Assembly (NCBI GenBank): GCA_009776695.1
Contig: WRNI01000006.1
Coordinates: forward strand, 1 to 27,124
Length of the DNA stretch: 27,124 nucleotides
Direction: 5' to 3'
Source: Methanomassiliicoccaceae archaeon
Lineage (GTDB): Archaea; Thermoplasmatota; Thermoplasmata; Methanomassiliicoccales; Methanomethylophilaceae
Position numbers and translations under genes: made by a program. The notes beneath the pieces are model-generated. The model made no database searches. It was not told the DNA's origin and worked only from the letters and a program-made list of their open reading frames with translations. Position 1 is the stretch's first letter, and the number at the start of each line of letters is the position of its first letter. Below, one piece after another: positions 7,521 through 15,332 of this stretch.

Positions 7521-8444
7521 ATGGCAGCGTCCGAGATGATGGGTTATGCGAAATGGTGGTTAAAGTCAATTTTCGGAAGCAAGGCGCCGCTTGTGAGCAC
7601 GATCATCACGCATTACGGATGCAACCTCAGGTGCAGGCACTGCAGCATACACAGTAACGGAGCGGAACTTCCCGGAAAGAATAAGCTGAGTTATGAGGAG
7701 ATAGCCGATGAACTAACGGTCCAATTCAAAAAAGGTGCCAGGATAGCTTACTTCGAAGGCGGTGAGACAACTCTGTGGAACGATGGCGAAAGAGATCTCG
7801 GCGATCTGATAAAAGCCGCCAAGGACATCGGCTACAGCAACGTCGGATATACGACGAACGGTACGAACGGATTCTTCACGGGGTCCGATGTGATCGCCGT
7901 GAGCATCGACGGCCCGAGGGAGACGCACGATATGATAAGAGGGGAAGGCGTTTTCGATAATCTTATGGAGAACATCGCTAACACAGATTTTACAGGATCG
8001 ATATATGTGAACACGGTACTCCAGAAAGATAACATCGATCATATAGAGGATACAGTCAAACTTGTCGCCGGCAACGAGAAACTCTCGGGCGTGATATTCA
8101 ATTTCATAACACCGCCGCCGTTCGATCTGGCGTTGACACAGGAAGAGAAGAGGAAGGCAATAGAAAAGATCAGGGAACTTAAGAAAGAAGGATATCCGAT
8201 ACTTAATTCGAAGAAAGGCCTTGAGCTTCTCGCGGAGGAGGACTGGAGCAAAAAGTGCCCGTATCACGTGACGGTGTTCCTTTTGCCTGACGGTTCGCAC
8301 CACAACGGCTGTCCGATGCATGATACGCCGTCATGCGAACAATGCGGTTTCGCTGCAGTTCGCGAATACTATCTGATAAAGAAAGGAAGCCTTTCAACAA
8401 TAAACGAGATGTCATCGATATTCGCCATGTCAAAGAAGCGATGA
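7521..8444 (+). CDS. radical SAM protein of unassigned function
   Basis: This 307-residue enzyme has the radical SAM iron-sulfur motif CNLRCRHC (C-x3-C-x2-C, about residues 34-41) following the strand VSTIITHYG. Next come the SAM-binding FEGGETTL (GGE-type motif near residue 78), TTNGTNG and VSIDGPRETHD, all standard for the barrel. The C-terminus has a second cysteine group (KCPYHVTVFLLPDG, NGCPMHD, CEQCGF) which could bind an auxiliary cluster, like short SPASM/twitch tails. The fold and cofactor are clear; the substrate is not. It is divergent from the DUF1638 gene. No precursor peptide gene is obvious next to it, so a role in RiPP modification is not supported here. Confidence 0.85.
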   Translation: MAASEMMGYAKWWLKSIFGSKAPLVSTIITHYGCNLRCRHCSIHSNGAELPGKNKLSYEEIADELTVQFKKGARIAYFEGGETTLWNDGERDLGDLIKAAKDIGYSNVGYTTNGTNGFFTGSDVIAVSIDGPRETHDMIRGEGVFDNLMENIANTDFTGSIYVNTVLQKDNIDHIEDTVKLVAGNEKLSGVIFNFITPPPFDLALTQEEKRKAIEKIRELKKEGYPILNSKKGLELLAEEDWSKKCPYHVTVFLLPDGSHHNGCPMHDTPSCEQCGFAAVREYYLIKKGSLSTINEMSSIFAMSKKR

Positions 8445-8517
8445 TACCGTCGTAAAGCGGGGCAGAACAGGCGCATAATGCGTTGCCGTCAGACCGCCGT
8501 CAATTGTATCAATGACC

Positions 8518-8589
8518 ATATCGCTGATTATATCGCTAATTATATCGCTAATTATATCGCTAATTATATCGCTAATTATATCGCTAATT
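8518..8589. repeat. six tandem 12-bp repeats upstream of fic
   Basis: Six back-to-back copies of ATATCGCTAATT, perfect except for one base in the first copy (ATATCGCTGATT). The array lies between the radical SAM stop and the Fic start and ends exactly where the probable Fic promoter TATA (TATTTATAC, 8590-8598) begins. Each unit includes an AATTATAT word when joined to its neighbour. A 12-bp period could translate as (IANY)n in the 8478-8684 frame, but I do not think that frame is a gene because it overlaps the strong ribosome site and start of fic. Confidence 0.9.
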
Positions 8590-8634
8590 TATTTATACGA
8601 GGATCATTTAGAGTAAAAGGACATAAAAAGGAGG
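8590..8634 (+). promoter_or_regulatory. fic promoter and strong Shine-Dalgarno site
   Basis: A TATA-like TATTTATAC (8590-8598) follows directly on the tandem repeats. AAGGAGG at 8628-8634 is a near-perfect Shine-Dalgarno sequence 9 nt before the GTG at 8644 and settles that start. Expected transcription start is near 8620. Confidence 0.65.
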
Positions 8635-8643
8635 ATCCGATCC

Positions 8644-9654
8644 GTGAGCAGACCGCCGTTCGAGATAACCGACAGGATCATTAACTTATTGGCAGAGGTA
8701 GTGAATAAACTCGGCGGATTGGATGTCACTGTAAATAAAAAAATGGATCTGCTTCTGAGAAAGGCCAGCATGGTCAAGACGGTCAATTCTTCATGTGCGA
8801 TAGAAGCGAATACGCTGACGGAACGGCAGGTGGACGCGATAATCAACGGAAAACGTGTGATAGCGCCGCCGAACGAGATAATTGAGATAAGGAACGCATA
8901 TGATGCCTACATGGCAGCGGACGGATACGATCCGTACAGAACGGCATCGTTCCTGAAAGCGCACGGCATCCTGATGAGACAGCTGCAGCAGGATGCCGGC
9001 AGATACAGAGCGGCGGACGTTGCCGTGTACAATGACGGGAATATTGTTCACATAGGCGCAAGACCTCAGTTCATATCCGGTCTCATGGACGACCTTTTCA
9101 AATGGGCCGGGACATCCGAACTGAACCCGATCATAAAGGCGTGTGTTGTTCACTATGAGATCGAGACCATACATCCGTTCTCCGACGGGAACGGAAGGAT
9201 CGGCAGGTTATGGCAATACGTTATACTATGCGGATACAACAGACTTTTTGAAATGATGCCCATCGAGACGCTCGTGCATGCGAACCAGCAGAGATATTAT
9301 GATTCCATTGAACGATCCAGAAAGGAGAACAGTTCAACCGCATTCATTGAGTTCATGCTGGAAATGATATTGGGAACGATAGATGCATTCGGCAGCAACG
9401 GCAGCATACTGCACAGAATAAAGAACGAATATCTGCAGAACCTGACCAAGAATGAGAAAGTGATGCTGAATATCATCATAAACAGCTTCGGTACGGACGA
9501 GACGATAACCGCAGGACGCGTATGTGAAAAGACGGACAAGGCGGATCCCACTGTAAGGAACTATCTGAGAAAGTTCACGGACGAGAGCATACTCATCGCC
9601 TCCGGCGACAACAAAGGAAGAAAGTATCTTCTGAACAAGGACATCTTCTCATAG
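8644..9654 (+). CDS. Fic-domain nucleotidyltransferase with C-terminal winged helix
   Basis: The 336-residue protein has the Fic active-site motif HPFSDGNGRIGR (residues 177-188; catalytic His177, the anion-binding GNGR and the final Arg). Such enzymes usually transfer AMP from ATP to a protein side chain. Near the N-terminus the segment SSCAIEANT (residues 49-57) resembles the inhibitory helix of class II Fic proteins, whose Glu (here Glu54) blocks ATP; the following residue is Ala rather than the usual Gly or Asn. The C-terminal 70 residues look like a winged helix (TAGRVCEKTDKADPTVRNYL). Fic-wHTH proteins of this size are widespread and stand alone. The start is GTG, fixed by the strong ribosome site. 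It ends in TAG, converging on ubiA. The target is unknown. Confidence 0.9.
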   Translation: MSRPPFEITDRIINLLAEVVNKLGGLDVTVNKKMDLLLRKASMVKTVNSSCAIEANTLTERQVDAIINGKRVIAPPNEIIEIRNAYDAYMAADGYDPYRTASFLKAHGILMRQLQQDAGRYRAADVAVYNDGNIVHIGARPQFISGLMDDLFKWAGTSELNPIIKACVVHYEIETIHPFSDGNGRIGRLWQYVILCGYNRLFEMMPIETLVHANQQRYYDSIERSRKENSSTAFIEFMLEMILGTIDAFGSNGSILHRIKNEYLQNLTKNEKVMLNIIINSFGTDETITAGRVCEKTDKADPTVRNYLRKFTDESILIASGDNKGRKYLLNKDIFS

Positions 9655-9656
9655 CG

Positions 9657-10652
9657 TCAGAATAGCGGTCCGATATCAAAGAAAAGTTTGATACTGACGG
9701 ACACGATAAAAAGTATCTCTGTCAGGAAGGCGGTGCCGAAGAAGAACGGAGGGCACCTCATCCTCCAGTTATCATCCTTGAGTGACATTATCTTCCACGC
9801 CTTCATCATGAACGGCAGCGTAAGGAACAGTAACGCGTACACAGGATCGAAGAGGAACATCACCGCGCACATGACGTACGCGAAGACGATGAATATCTTC
9901 GCGGTCTTAACGGCACCGTCAAGACCGAATCTGACGGCGACGCTCTTCTCGCCGCGCTCTATGTGCGCCTCCTGTCCCGACATTGAATCCGTAAGCCGCA
10001 TCAGTCCCACCAGCGTTCCGATGATCAGCGCGAGAACGAATATCTCTCTGTCGAACGTTCCCAATGCAAATTCAAACATTGACGACGCGTCAACGGTCGC
10101 CACGTAGAATGAGCAGAAGACAAGCATGAAGAACGATAACGCAACATCGATCTCGCCGAGACCGCGCGCACCGAGGTCGAGCGGCGGCGCCGTGTAAAAG
10201 TACGAAAGGAAGAACCCGGCGGCTCCGAATATGATAACAATAAGGCCGCCGTGCATCACGATCGGTATCGCCAGCAATACCGATACGATAACAAGGAAGA
10301 GCATTATCATCTTTCCCTGGCGGTCCGTCACAAGACCATCGTCAAAAGGATTGCCTTCCCAGTATATCTTCTTCAGAAGTTCCGAGTCCATTGCTTTTCC
10401 GAGTTCCTCTTTCTCCAGGAAACGTATCTTGTCGACGCCCGATCTGTGATCAAAATAATCGTTCGAGAAATTGACGAACACCGCCAGCAGGAGAACGACC
10501 AGAGGCATCAATATCACGATGTGCAGCGGCGGCTCGTAGAAAAGGTACGCGAACAGCGATCCGCAGAGGGATGCCATAAAGAAAGGGAGCGTGTACGAAA
10601 AGCGAAATATCAGATTCACGCGTCTTATGAGAGAGACATTCCCGCTGCTCAT
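9657..10652 (-). CDS. UbiA-family prenyltransferase (MenA-like)
   Basis: This 331-residue membrane enzyme has eight or nine hydrophobic helices. The first aspartate-rich motif of the UbiA superfamily, NDYFDHRSGVDK, lies near residue 64 and binds the polyprenyl diphosphate through Mg. The second motif region reads MRLTDSMSGQEAH, followed by IERGEKSVAVRFG. The tail of that region matches the MenA pattern, but the usual D-x-x-x-D is not clean, so substrate preference may differ. Family members attach isoprenoids to aromatic rings (menaquinone-type) or make archaeal lipids; the short MenA-like form here is not the canonical archaeal lipid synthase. A TATA-like stretch about 25 nt upstream (10673-10681 on the plus strand, CTATATATT) suggests its own promoter. 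Confidence 0.85.
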   Translation of the reverse strand: MSSGNVSLIRRVNLIFRFSYTLPFFMASLCGSLFAYLFYEPPLHIVILMPLVVLLLAVFVNFSNDYFDHRSGVDKIRFLEKEELGKAMDSELLKKIYWEGNPFDDGLVTDRQGKMIMLFLVIVSVLLAIPIVMHGGLIVIIFGAAGFFLSYFYTAPPLDLGARGLGEIDVALSFFMLVFCSFYVATVDASSMFEFALGTFDREIFVLALIIGTLVGLMRLTDSMSGQEAHIERGEKSVAVRFGLDGAVKTAKIFIVFAYVMCAVMFLFDPVYALLFLTLPFMMKAWKIMSLKDDNWRMRCPPFFFGTAFLTEILFIVSVSIKLFFDIGPLF

Positions 10653-10697
10653 GATTTCCGCATACTCCGTTCACTATATATTGGTTGACGTCCGCCG

Positions 10698-11666
10698 TTA
10701 TAAGAACAGCGAGCGCTGTCCCGCGAAGCCGGCAAGCCTTTCCTCCGGCGCCGGAGCGGATATCTCGTGCGTCACGTACTCAGGTCTCAGTATACTGACG
10801 ATGTCGGTGCACATGCCGCTGGTGAACGGCCTGTGCTGATCTATCCTGCACACATGCTCGTACGCCTTTCTTATCATATCGTTATCGTTAGTAATCTCGA
10901 ATTTTGCGGGATGGCGCACACACTCGTCGCGGTAATCTGCGGACAAACTCATGTGAAGGTGCATCACATCGATCTTATCTTTCATGTCCCGAGGATATTT
11001 CTTCACTATGCTGACGATGTCCTTTATGCTCTCCTCCTCGTGCCTGCAGTTCCCCAAACGATTCATAAGGTGGCCCGTGTCGAGGCACAGGCACCAGTTA
11101 TCAAAATTCAGGGAATCGCTGAGCATCCTGAATCCCGAGTCATCGGTCATCGTCAGACCGGGCCACCAGAGATTTTCCAATGCTATTTTGAAAGGCGGTT
11201 CTCCGCCTGGAAAGTGTCTCACGGCTTCGTTAAGAAGCTCCGCGACCGCCTTCACAATATCTTCGTTACGGTCTCTGTGCGTGAATCCCATCACTTCGTC
11301 CATCCTCGCGTTCGACGCATGAAAAACACCGTACGCCGGCGAGAGAGGGGAGGCATGGACGATCGCGTCCTTTACCGCAATTGCCATATCACCGCGGTTC
11401 CGTCCGTATGACCTGTATCTTATGTTATCGTCGCTCACCATATCTATGTAACCGGTATCGCCGTCCCATACCGAGTACCAGTCCGTCGCGTACGGGAGAT
11501 GAACGCCTTTGGCGTTGCCTCTGAACGCGGTGTCCGGGCTGAAATATCCTGTCAGCAGCTCAATGCCGTCGGCGCCCGCGTCATATATTCTGCGTATAGC
11601 TTCCTGCGTCCCGCCGTAGCCGTCGAGATCGAACTGATACGCGGATATGCTGAAAAGATGTTCCAT
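10698..11666 (-). CDS. sugar phosphate isomerase/epimerase-like TIM barrel protein
   Basis: This 322-residue protein belongs to the AP-endonuclease-2/xylose-isomerase-like TIM barrel group. Recognisable strand ends carry possible metal ligands: DGIELLTGYF near residue 35, KGVHLPYATDW, GVFHASNARMDE, FKIALENLWW (Glu of the family metal site), WCLCLDTGHLMN (Asp/His ligands) and DVMHLHMS. The family includes sugar isomerases, epimerases and DNA endonuclease IV, and the sequence does not choose between them. Some extended loops rich in Arg and Asp (DNIRYRSYGRNRGD) look lineage-specific. It lies on the same strand as ubiA and DUF4443 with gaps of about 40 bp; whether it is co-transcribed with either is unclear. 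Confidence 0.75.
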   Translation of the reverse strand: MEHLFSISAYQFDLDGYGGTQEAIRRIYDAGADGIELLTGYFSPDTAFRGNAKGVHLPYATDWYSVWDGDTGYIDMVSDDNIRYRSYGRNRGDMAIAVKDAIVHASPLSPAYGVFHASNARMDEVMGFTHRDRNEDIVKAVAELLNEAVRHFPGGEPPFKIALENLWWPGLTMTDDSGFRMLSDSLNFDNWCLCLDTGHLMNRLGNCRHEEESIKDIVSIVKKYPRDMKDKIDVMHLHMSLSADYRDECVRHPAKFEITNDNDMIRKAYEHVCRIDQHRPFTSGMCTDIVSILRPEYVTHEISAPAPEERLAGFAGQRSLFL

Positions 11667-11703
11667 GTCACGTCCAATGCGGAAAAAGGATAAGATGTTT
11701 TTG

Positions 11704-12288
11704 TCAGAACAGTTCGAACGCCGCCGCCAGTGCCGCGTTCACCGCAGAATGAATATCATCGGCACCGCCGACGATAATGACATCATCGGCGCCCAGCCCC
11801 GCGCTCTTTCTGATGCGCTCGGCGATCTCCGGTCTTTCCTTGTCAAGCTCCCAGTCGGGCGGCATTATCAATTTTCCGTCGCGTAATAATATCGTGGTGC
11901 ACCCGGCTGCGCCGGCACGGATGCCGGCGTCGCGCTGCTGCATCCCGTTCTCTATCTTCGACGAGACGCCTGATACCTTCACCGCCTGCTGATACTTACC
12001 GAGAACGACATCCCCGACGCTGAGGTCGAGTATCCTCACCGGAAGCTCGTTGAGGAAGCCGATGCCCGTTTTCGTTATTGTGATGCCCGTCTGTTTGACG
12101 GATATCATCTCCCATTCTTTCAGCGTGTCCAGTATACGGCGCATGCTTCCTTCGCCGACGCCCACAAGATCCGCCAGCGCTTTGCGGCCTATGCGTTTTC
12201 CTTCGGCCAAAAGATGCAGCGCCCAATATACATTGGTGTCGCCGAACCTGAACATAGGACCATACTGGGGCATATCGATTATCTTCAC
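11704..12288 (-). CDS. winged-helix protein, DUF4443-like
   Basis: This 194-residue protein has an N-terminal winged helix (about residues 18-75: VYWALHLLAEGKRIGRKAL, then GVGEGSMRRILDTLKEWEMI). A C-terminal ligand-like domain is marked by QQRDAGIRAGAAGCTTILL and DDVIIVGGADDIHSAVNAAL. This order matches the archaeal DUF4443 group as I remember it; no function is established for it. A transcription regulator that binds a small molecule is a fair inference. Its start lies 1 nt after the stop of the SAM synthetase gene, so the two must be co-transcribed and probably translationally coupled. A regulatory or sensory link to SAM is therefore plausible. Confidence 0.7.
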   Translation of the reverse strand: MKIIDMPQYGPMFRFGDTNVYWALHLLAEGKRIGRKALADLVGVGEGSMRRILDTLKEWEMISVKQTGITITKTGIGFLNELPVRILDLSVGDVVLGKYQQAVKVSGVSSKIENGMQQRDAGIRAGAAGCTTILLRDGKLIMPPDWELDKERPEIAERIRKSAGLGADDVIIVGGADDIHSAVNAALAAAFELF

Positions 12289-12289
12289 G

Positions 12290-13489
12290 TCAGAACGTCC
12301 TCACTTTTCCTTCTATTATCATTTCCGTTATCTTATCGACGTTGTCAAGCCAGCCGTCGACTATCGCTTCCGCGTCGCGTTTCCATCTCATCAGATGTGA
12401 CTGGTCCTTCGTAACAAGCTGCACGTTCGCGGTCAGCGGGTGCGTCACCGGCTTTCCTATCTGCGACAGTAATCTTACACGAACTTCAACGTCATCGGAT
12501 ACTTTTTCGGCAACGTCCTCGGCGATAAGTCTTGACATTATGTTGTATATCTTTCCGATATGGGTTATCGGATTCTTTCCGGACGTCGCTTCCATGCTCA
12601 TCGGCCTGTACGGCGTTATCAGGCCGTTGGCGCGGTTCCCTCTGCCTACCGAACCGTCATCGCCCATCTCCTGGGAGAGACCTGTGCACGTCAGATAGAA
12701 CACTTTTTTCTTTATGTTGTCGCCGGTGTTCACGTCGAGTTTTAACTTAAGGTCATCTTTCACGATCTTGAGGGCATTATCGTATACGCGCTCTTTCAGT
12801 TCCTGCACCGCCGATATGTAATGATCAGCGTCGTCAATGTACTTGTCGACCATGGCGCAGGCGACCGTTAACGTAAGGTTCTTGTTGATCCTTGAGGCCA
12901 TCACTTTTACATCCTGTCCGGTGCCTTTGATCATCTTCTTCAATTTTCCGTTGATGAACTCCTCGGTCTCGAGGACAACGCGGTCGGTGAGGCTGTACGG
13001 TGCGTAGCCAACGCCAAATGACGTATCGTTGGCAAGGAACTTCGACGTTTGGTAAACGCCCCTGAGATCATCGGAGCCCTGCCCTATCCTCGCATCGAGT
13101 ATCACTTCGGAATCAGCGTCAAGGTTCGGGAACGTCTTTCTCATGTATTCGCGCGCTGCCTTGAGCGCGGTCGGTTTGCACGGCAGGTCACGATCTTTAA
13201 GATGAGTGGTCGCACGTCCTACCAGAAGTATGTAAGACGGGTCGACGATGCATCCGCCGCCGAACTTCGGGCTTGACTGACCGGCGGCTATCTGCGTCTC
13301 GTCGGTGTTGTGGTGCAATACCGTTCCGACCTCTTTCTTATACATTTTGCAAAGCGCTCTGCTCACTTCCTCGGCCAGCGCATCGGCGACGCTGTCAGGA
13401 TGTCCGATGCCCTTTCTCTCGACGAGCTCCACTTTTCCTAAGGGAACGGGCGTTTCTTTGACGCCTTCCACATAAATGTTCTTAGCCAT
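12290..13489 (-). CDS. mat: archaeal S-adenosylmethionine synthetase
   Basis: The enzyme makes S-adenosylmethionine from methionine and ATP. The 399-residue length and the conserved words VERKGIGHPDSVADAL (residues 23-38), HHNTDETQIAAGQ, FGGGCIVDPSYILLVGRAT and VGRGNRANGLITPYRP place it in the archaeal type, which is very different from bacterial MetK. The ATG is preceded by GGAG about 10 nt upstream on the minus strand. It is the first gene of a pair with the DUF4443-like gene and is divergent from an HTH-CBS regulator across 106 bp. SAM demand is high here, given two radical SAM proteins in the window. Confidence 0.97.
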   Translation of the reverse strand: MAKNIYVEGVKETPVPLGKVELVERKGIGHPDSVADALAEEVSRALCKMYKKEVGTVLHHNTDETQIAAGQSSPKFGGGCIVDPSYILLVGRATTHLKDRDLPCKPTALKAAREYMRKTFPNLDADSEVILDARIGQGSDDLRGVYQTSKFLANDTSFGVGYAPYSLTDRVVLETEEFINGKLKKMIKGTGQDVKVMASRINKNLTLTVACAMVDKYIDDADHYISAVQELKERVYDNALKIVKDDLKLKLDVNTGDNIKKKVFYLTCTGLSQEMGDDGSVGRGNRANGLITPYRPMSMEATSGKNPITHIGKIYNIMSRLIAEDVAEKVSDDVEVRVRLLSQIGKPVTHPLTANVQLVTKDQSHLMRWKRDAEAIVDGWLDNVDKITEMIIEGKVRTF

Positions 13490-13595
13490 TGTTATCTTTC
13501 TCCGTTATAATTGTCAGTATTATCATGTGATTATTTCGCAATAGATAAATTGCACTGATGTAAATATTCATATACGAATATATTGATACGAAAAT
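13490..13595. promoter_or_regulatory. divergent promoter between SAM synthetase and HTH-CBS genes
   Basis: A 106-bp AT-rich gap. Toward the HTH-CBS gene it holds a TATA-like AAATATTCATATA (13562-13574), about 25 nt before the ATG, suggesting a leaderless transcript. Two copies of ATACGAA(T/A)AT, at 13572 and 13586, are spaced 14 bp apart between the TATA box and the start. That is where a repressor would act, so they are a candidate operator. Toward mat, ATTTATCT on the minus strand may be the TATA box. Confidence 0.55.
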
Positions 13596-14159
13596 ATGAA
13601 GTTCCCTCCCGCGTCCGATATTCGGAAGGTAAGGAAAGGACTGGACGTCACGCAGGCGCAGCTCGCCTCCGCGTCCGGTATAAGCCAAAGCACGATAGCA
13701 AAGATAGAGCGCAACAGCATATCCGCCAGTTATGCCACCATTGTGAAATTATTCGAAACGCTGGAGGAGCTGCGCAACACAAATGAAAAGAATCTTTCGG
13801 CGGCGGACGTGGCGTCAAAAGGTGTCGTCACCGTCCAGTGCACCGATAAGGTGAGAGTTGCGTCCGATCTTATGAAAACTACCGGCTTCTCGCAGCTGCC
13901 GGTGCTCAGAGGCGACATACCCGTGGGAAGCATATCCGAAAGAAGTATCTTTGAACTGGTACGTCAGGGGAAGACGATGGACGAGCTTGTGGAAACGAAT
14001 ATAGCGAGAGTCATGGAAGAATCTTTTCCCGTAGTTACGGAGAACACGCCGATGACCACGATAACGTCAATGATGAGCAACTGCAATGCCGTTCTCGTTG
14101 CAAGAAAGGGAAAGATAGTCGGTCTGATAACGAATGCGGATATGCTGAAGATGATATGA
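13596..14159 (+). CDS. HTH (XRE)-CBS domain transcription regulator
   Basis: This 187-residue protein has an N-terminal XRE-type helix-turn-helix (about residues 8-60: KVRKGLDVTQAQLASASGIS, then QSTIAKIERNSISASYATIVKL). Two CBS repeats follow (residues about 68-125 and 128-187), typified by VASDLMKTTGFSQLPVLRGD and TITSMMSNCNAVLVARKGKI. A CBS pair usually binds an adenosyl ligand such as AMP, ATP or SAM and changes the activity of the attached domain. Archaeal HTH-CBS regulators of this size are common, but targets are rarely known. It is divergent from the SAM synthetase gene, so control of that gene in response to SAM or a related ligand is an attractive inference. It abuts, tail to tail, the RNase Z gene with no spacer. 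Confidence 0.88.
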   Translation: MKFPPASDIRKVRKGLDVTQAQLASASGISQSTIAKIERNSISASYATIVKLFETLEELRNTNEKNLSAADVASKGVVTVQCTDKVRVASDLMKTTGFSQLPVLRGDIPVGSISERSIFELVRQGKTMDELVETNIARVMEESFPVVTENTPMTTITSMMSNCNAVLVARKGKIVGLITNADMLKMI

Positions 14160-15050
14160 TCATTTTACCGTGAACATTAACATATCTTTTGCGAGAACGG
14201 TATTGGGAAATATCCCGCGGCATTCTTTTTCTATAACGCCGAGGTCATCATAACGGTTGCTCATGTGCGTCACGATGAGAACGGAAACGTCCGCATCCCT
14301 GGCGGCCGACGCGGCGTCGTGAGATGTGGAATGCATATGTTCCCTCGCCAGTTCCGAATCTGCGAAGGAATATGTGGCCTCGTGTATCAGCACGTCCGCG
14401 CCCTTTGCCATCTCCGTCAGACGGTGACACTTCGAAGTGTCACCCGAATACACTATCTTTCGCCCGCGCCTCGGCGGCCCGATGACGTCGCCCGGTCTTA
14501 CATTATTAACGGTCTCACCGTTCTGCAGTCTTGAGAAATCGGGGCCCGGTGTAAGACCGAGCGATATTGCTTTCGCTCTGTCGAACCTGCCGCGGCGCTC
14601 GTTCTCCTCGAACGCGAATCCCAACGCATCTATGCCGTGCGAGACGGCGAACGCTCTGACAACAAAATCTTTGAACACAAAAGTGTCGCCGTCCGCCGCT
14701 TCGATGATGTCCGTTTTATAGTCAATCTCGCCGTTGCACGCTCTTGTTAGGCAGTTAACGGAATCTCTGAATCCGGCGGGGCCCACCAAAAGTATGTCGT
14801 CCTTGCGCCCGGACATGCTCATTGTCTGCAGAAGCCCGGGAAGACCTAAGAGGTGGTCTCCGTGCAGATGCGATATGAATATTGCTTTTATGCGCATGAA
14901 TGAGAACGGCGATATCATTATCTGCCGCTGCGAACCTTCTCCGCAATCGAAGAGTATAACATCGCGCCCCGTCCGCAAAGCAACGCACGGTAACGAACGC
15001 TCTCTGGACGGTATGCTTGAGCCGGTGCCCGCAAATAAGATGTCCACCAT
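14160..15050 (-). CDS. rnz: ribonuclease Z
   Basis: This 296-residue metallo-beta-lactamase-fold enzyme cuts the 3' trailer from tRNA precursors. The zinc motif HLHGDHLLGLPGLL (H-x-H-x-D-H, about residues 60-65) follows FIS. Further ligands are visible in FAVSHGIDALGF, KIVYSGDTSKC and the late VLIVTHMSNRY, with HSTSHDAA near residue 240. The N-terminus MVDILFAGTGSSIPS is typical. Length is normal for the short archaeal/bacterial form. Its start is 2 nt after the small zinc-protein gene, implying one transcript. The stop codon abuts that of the HTH-CBS gene. Confidence 0.95.
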   Translation of the reverse strand: MVDILFAGTGSSIPSRERSLPCVALRTGRDVILFDCGEGSQRQIMISPFSFMRIKAIFISHLHGDHLLGLPGLLQTMSMSGRKDDILLVGPAGFRDSVNCLTRACNGEIDYKTDIIEAADGDTFVFKDFVVRAFAVSHGIDALGFAFEENERRGRFDRAKAISLGLTPGPDFSRLQNGETVNNVRPGDVIGPPRRGRKIVYSGDTSKCHRLTEMAKGADVLIHEATYSFADSELAREHMHSTSHDAASAARDADVSVLIVTHMSNRYDDLGVIEKECRGIFPNTVLAKDMLMFTVK

Positions 15051-15052
15051 GT

Positions 15053-15256
15053 TCAGTATCCCAGCTGATCGAGCTTCCTGTCCTTCTTCGTCTCTTTCTT
15101 GAACTCACGGTAATGATCTTTACAGAGATGCGCCGATCTTGTGCACTCAGGCTTTATCGTCAATTTCGTCGCCTTCACCTGTTTCAGGCTGATGGACCTT
15201 TCCGCCTCTTTGGAACATCCGGACACGTCACACATGTTCGCATTGCTTCCTGCCAT
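15053..15256 (-). CDS. small zinc-finger-like protein
   Basis: A 67-residue basic protein that I cannot assign to a named family. It has a probable zinc site: Cys9 and Cys14 (CDVSGC), then Cys38, His43, Cys45 and His48 (HLCKDH). The pattern CSKEA...HLC-x2-H-[YF] is strikingly like the N-terminal zinc region of the Ncs6/TtuA protein in this window (CDICSKEA...HLCSEHF). The tail is Lys-rich (EFKKETKKDRK), suited to RNA contact. I start at the ATG preceded by AGGAAC on the minus strand rather than the upstream ATGs. It is 2 nt from rnz, so a role linked to tRNA maturation is a reasonable inference. Confidence 0.7.
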   Translation of the reverse strand: MAGSNANMCDVSGCSKEAERSISLKQVKATKLTIKPECTRSAHLCKDHYREFKKETKKDRKLDQLGY

Positions 15257-15332
15257 ATGTTCCTGATTATGACGATATGATATATTAGTTGTCATCATCT
15301 TCGCGCATTGCACTCTCTAAAGGTTAAATTCA

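Noticed and set aside
8518..8589. CRISPR array
   Set aside because: Units are 12 bp and directly joined, without spacers, and no cas gene is nearby.
8478..8684. Open frame with (IANY)n repeats encoded by the 12-bp array
   Set aside because: It crosses the Fic promoter, ribosome site and start in another frame, and its only feature is the translated tandem repeat. The repeats make better sense as regulatory DNA.
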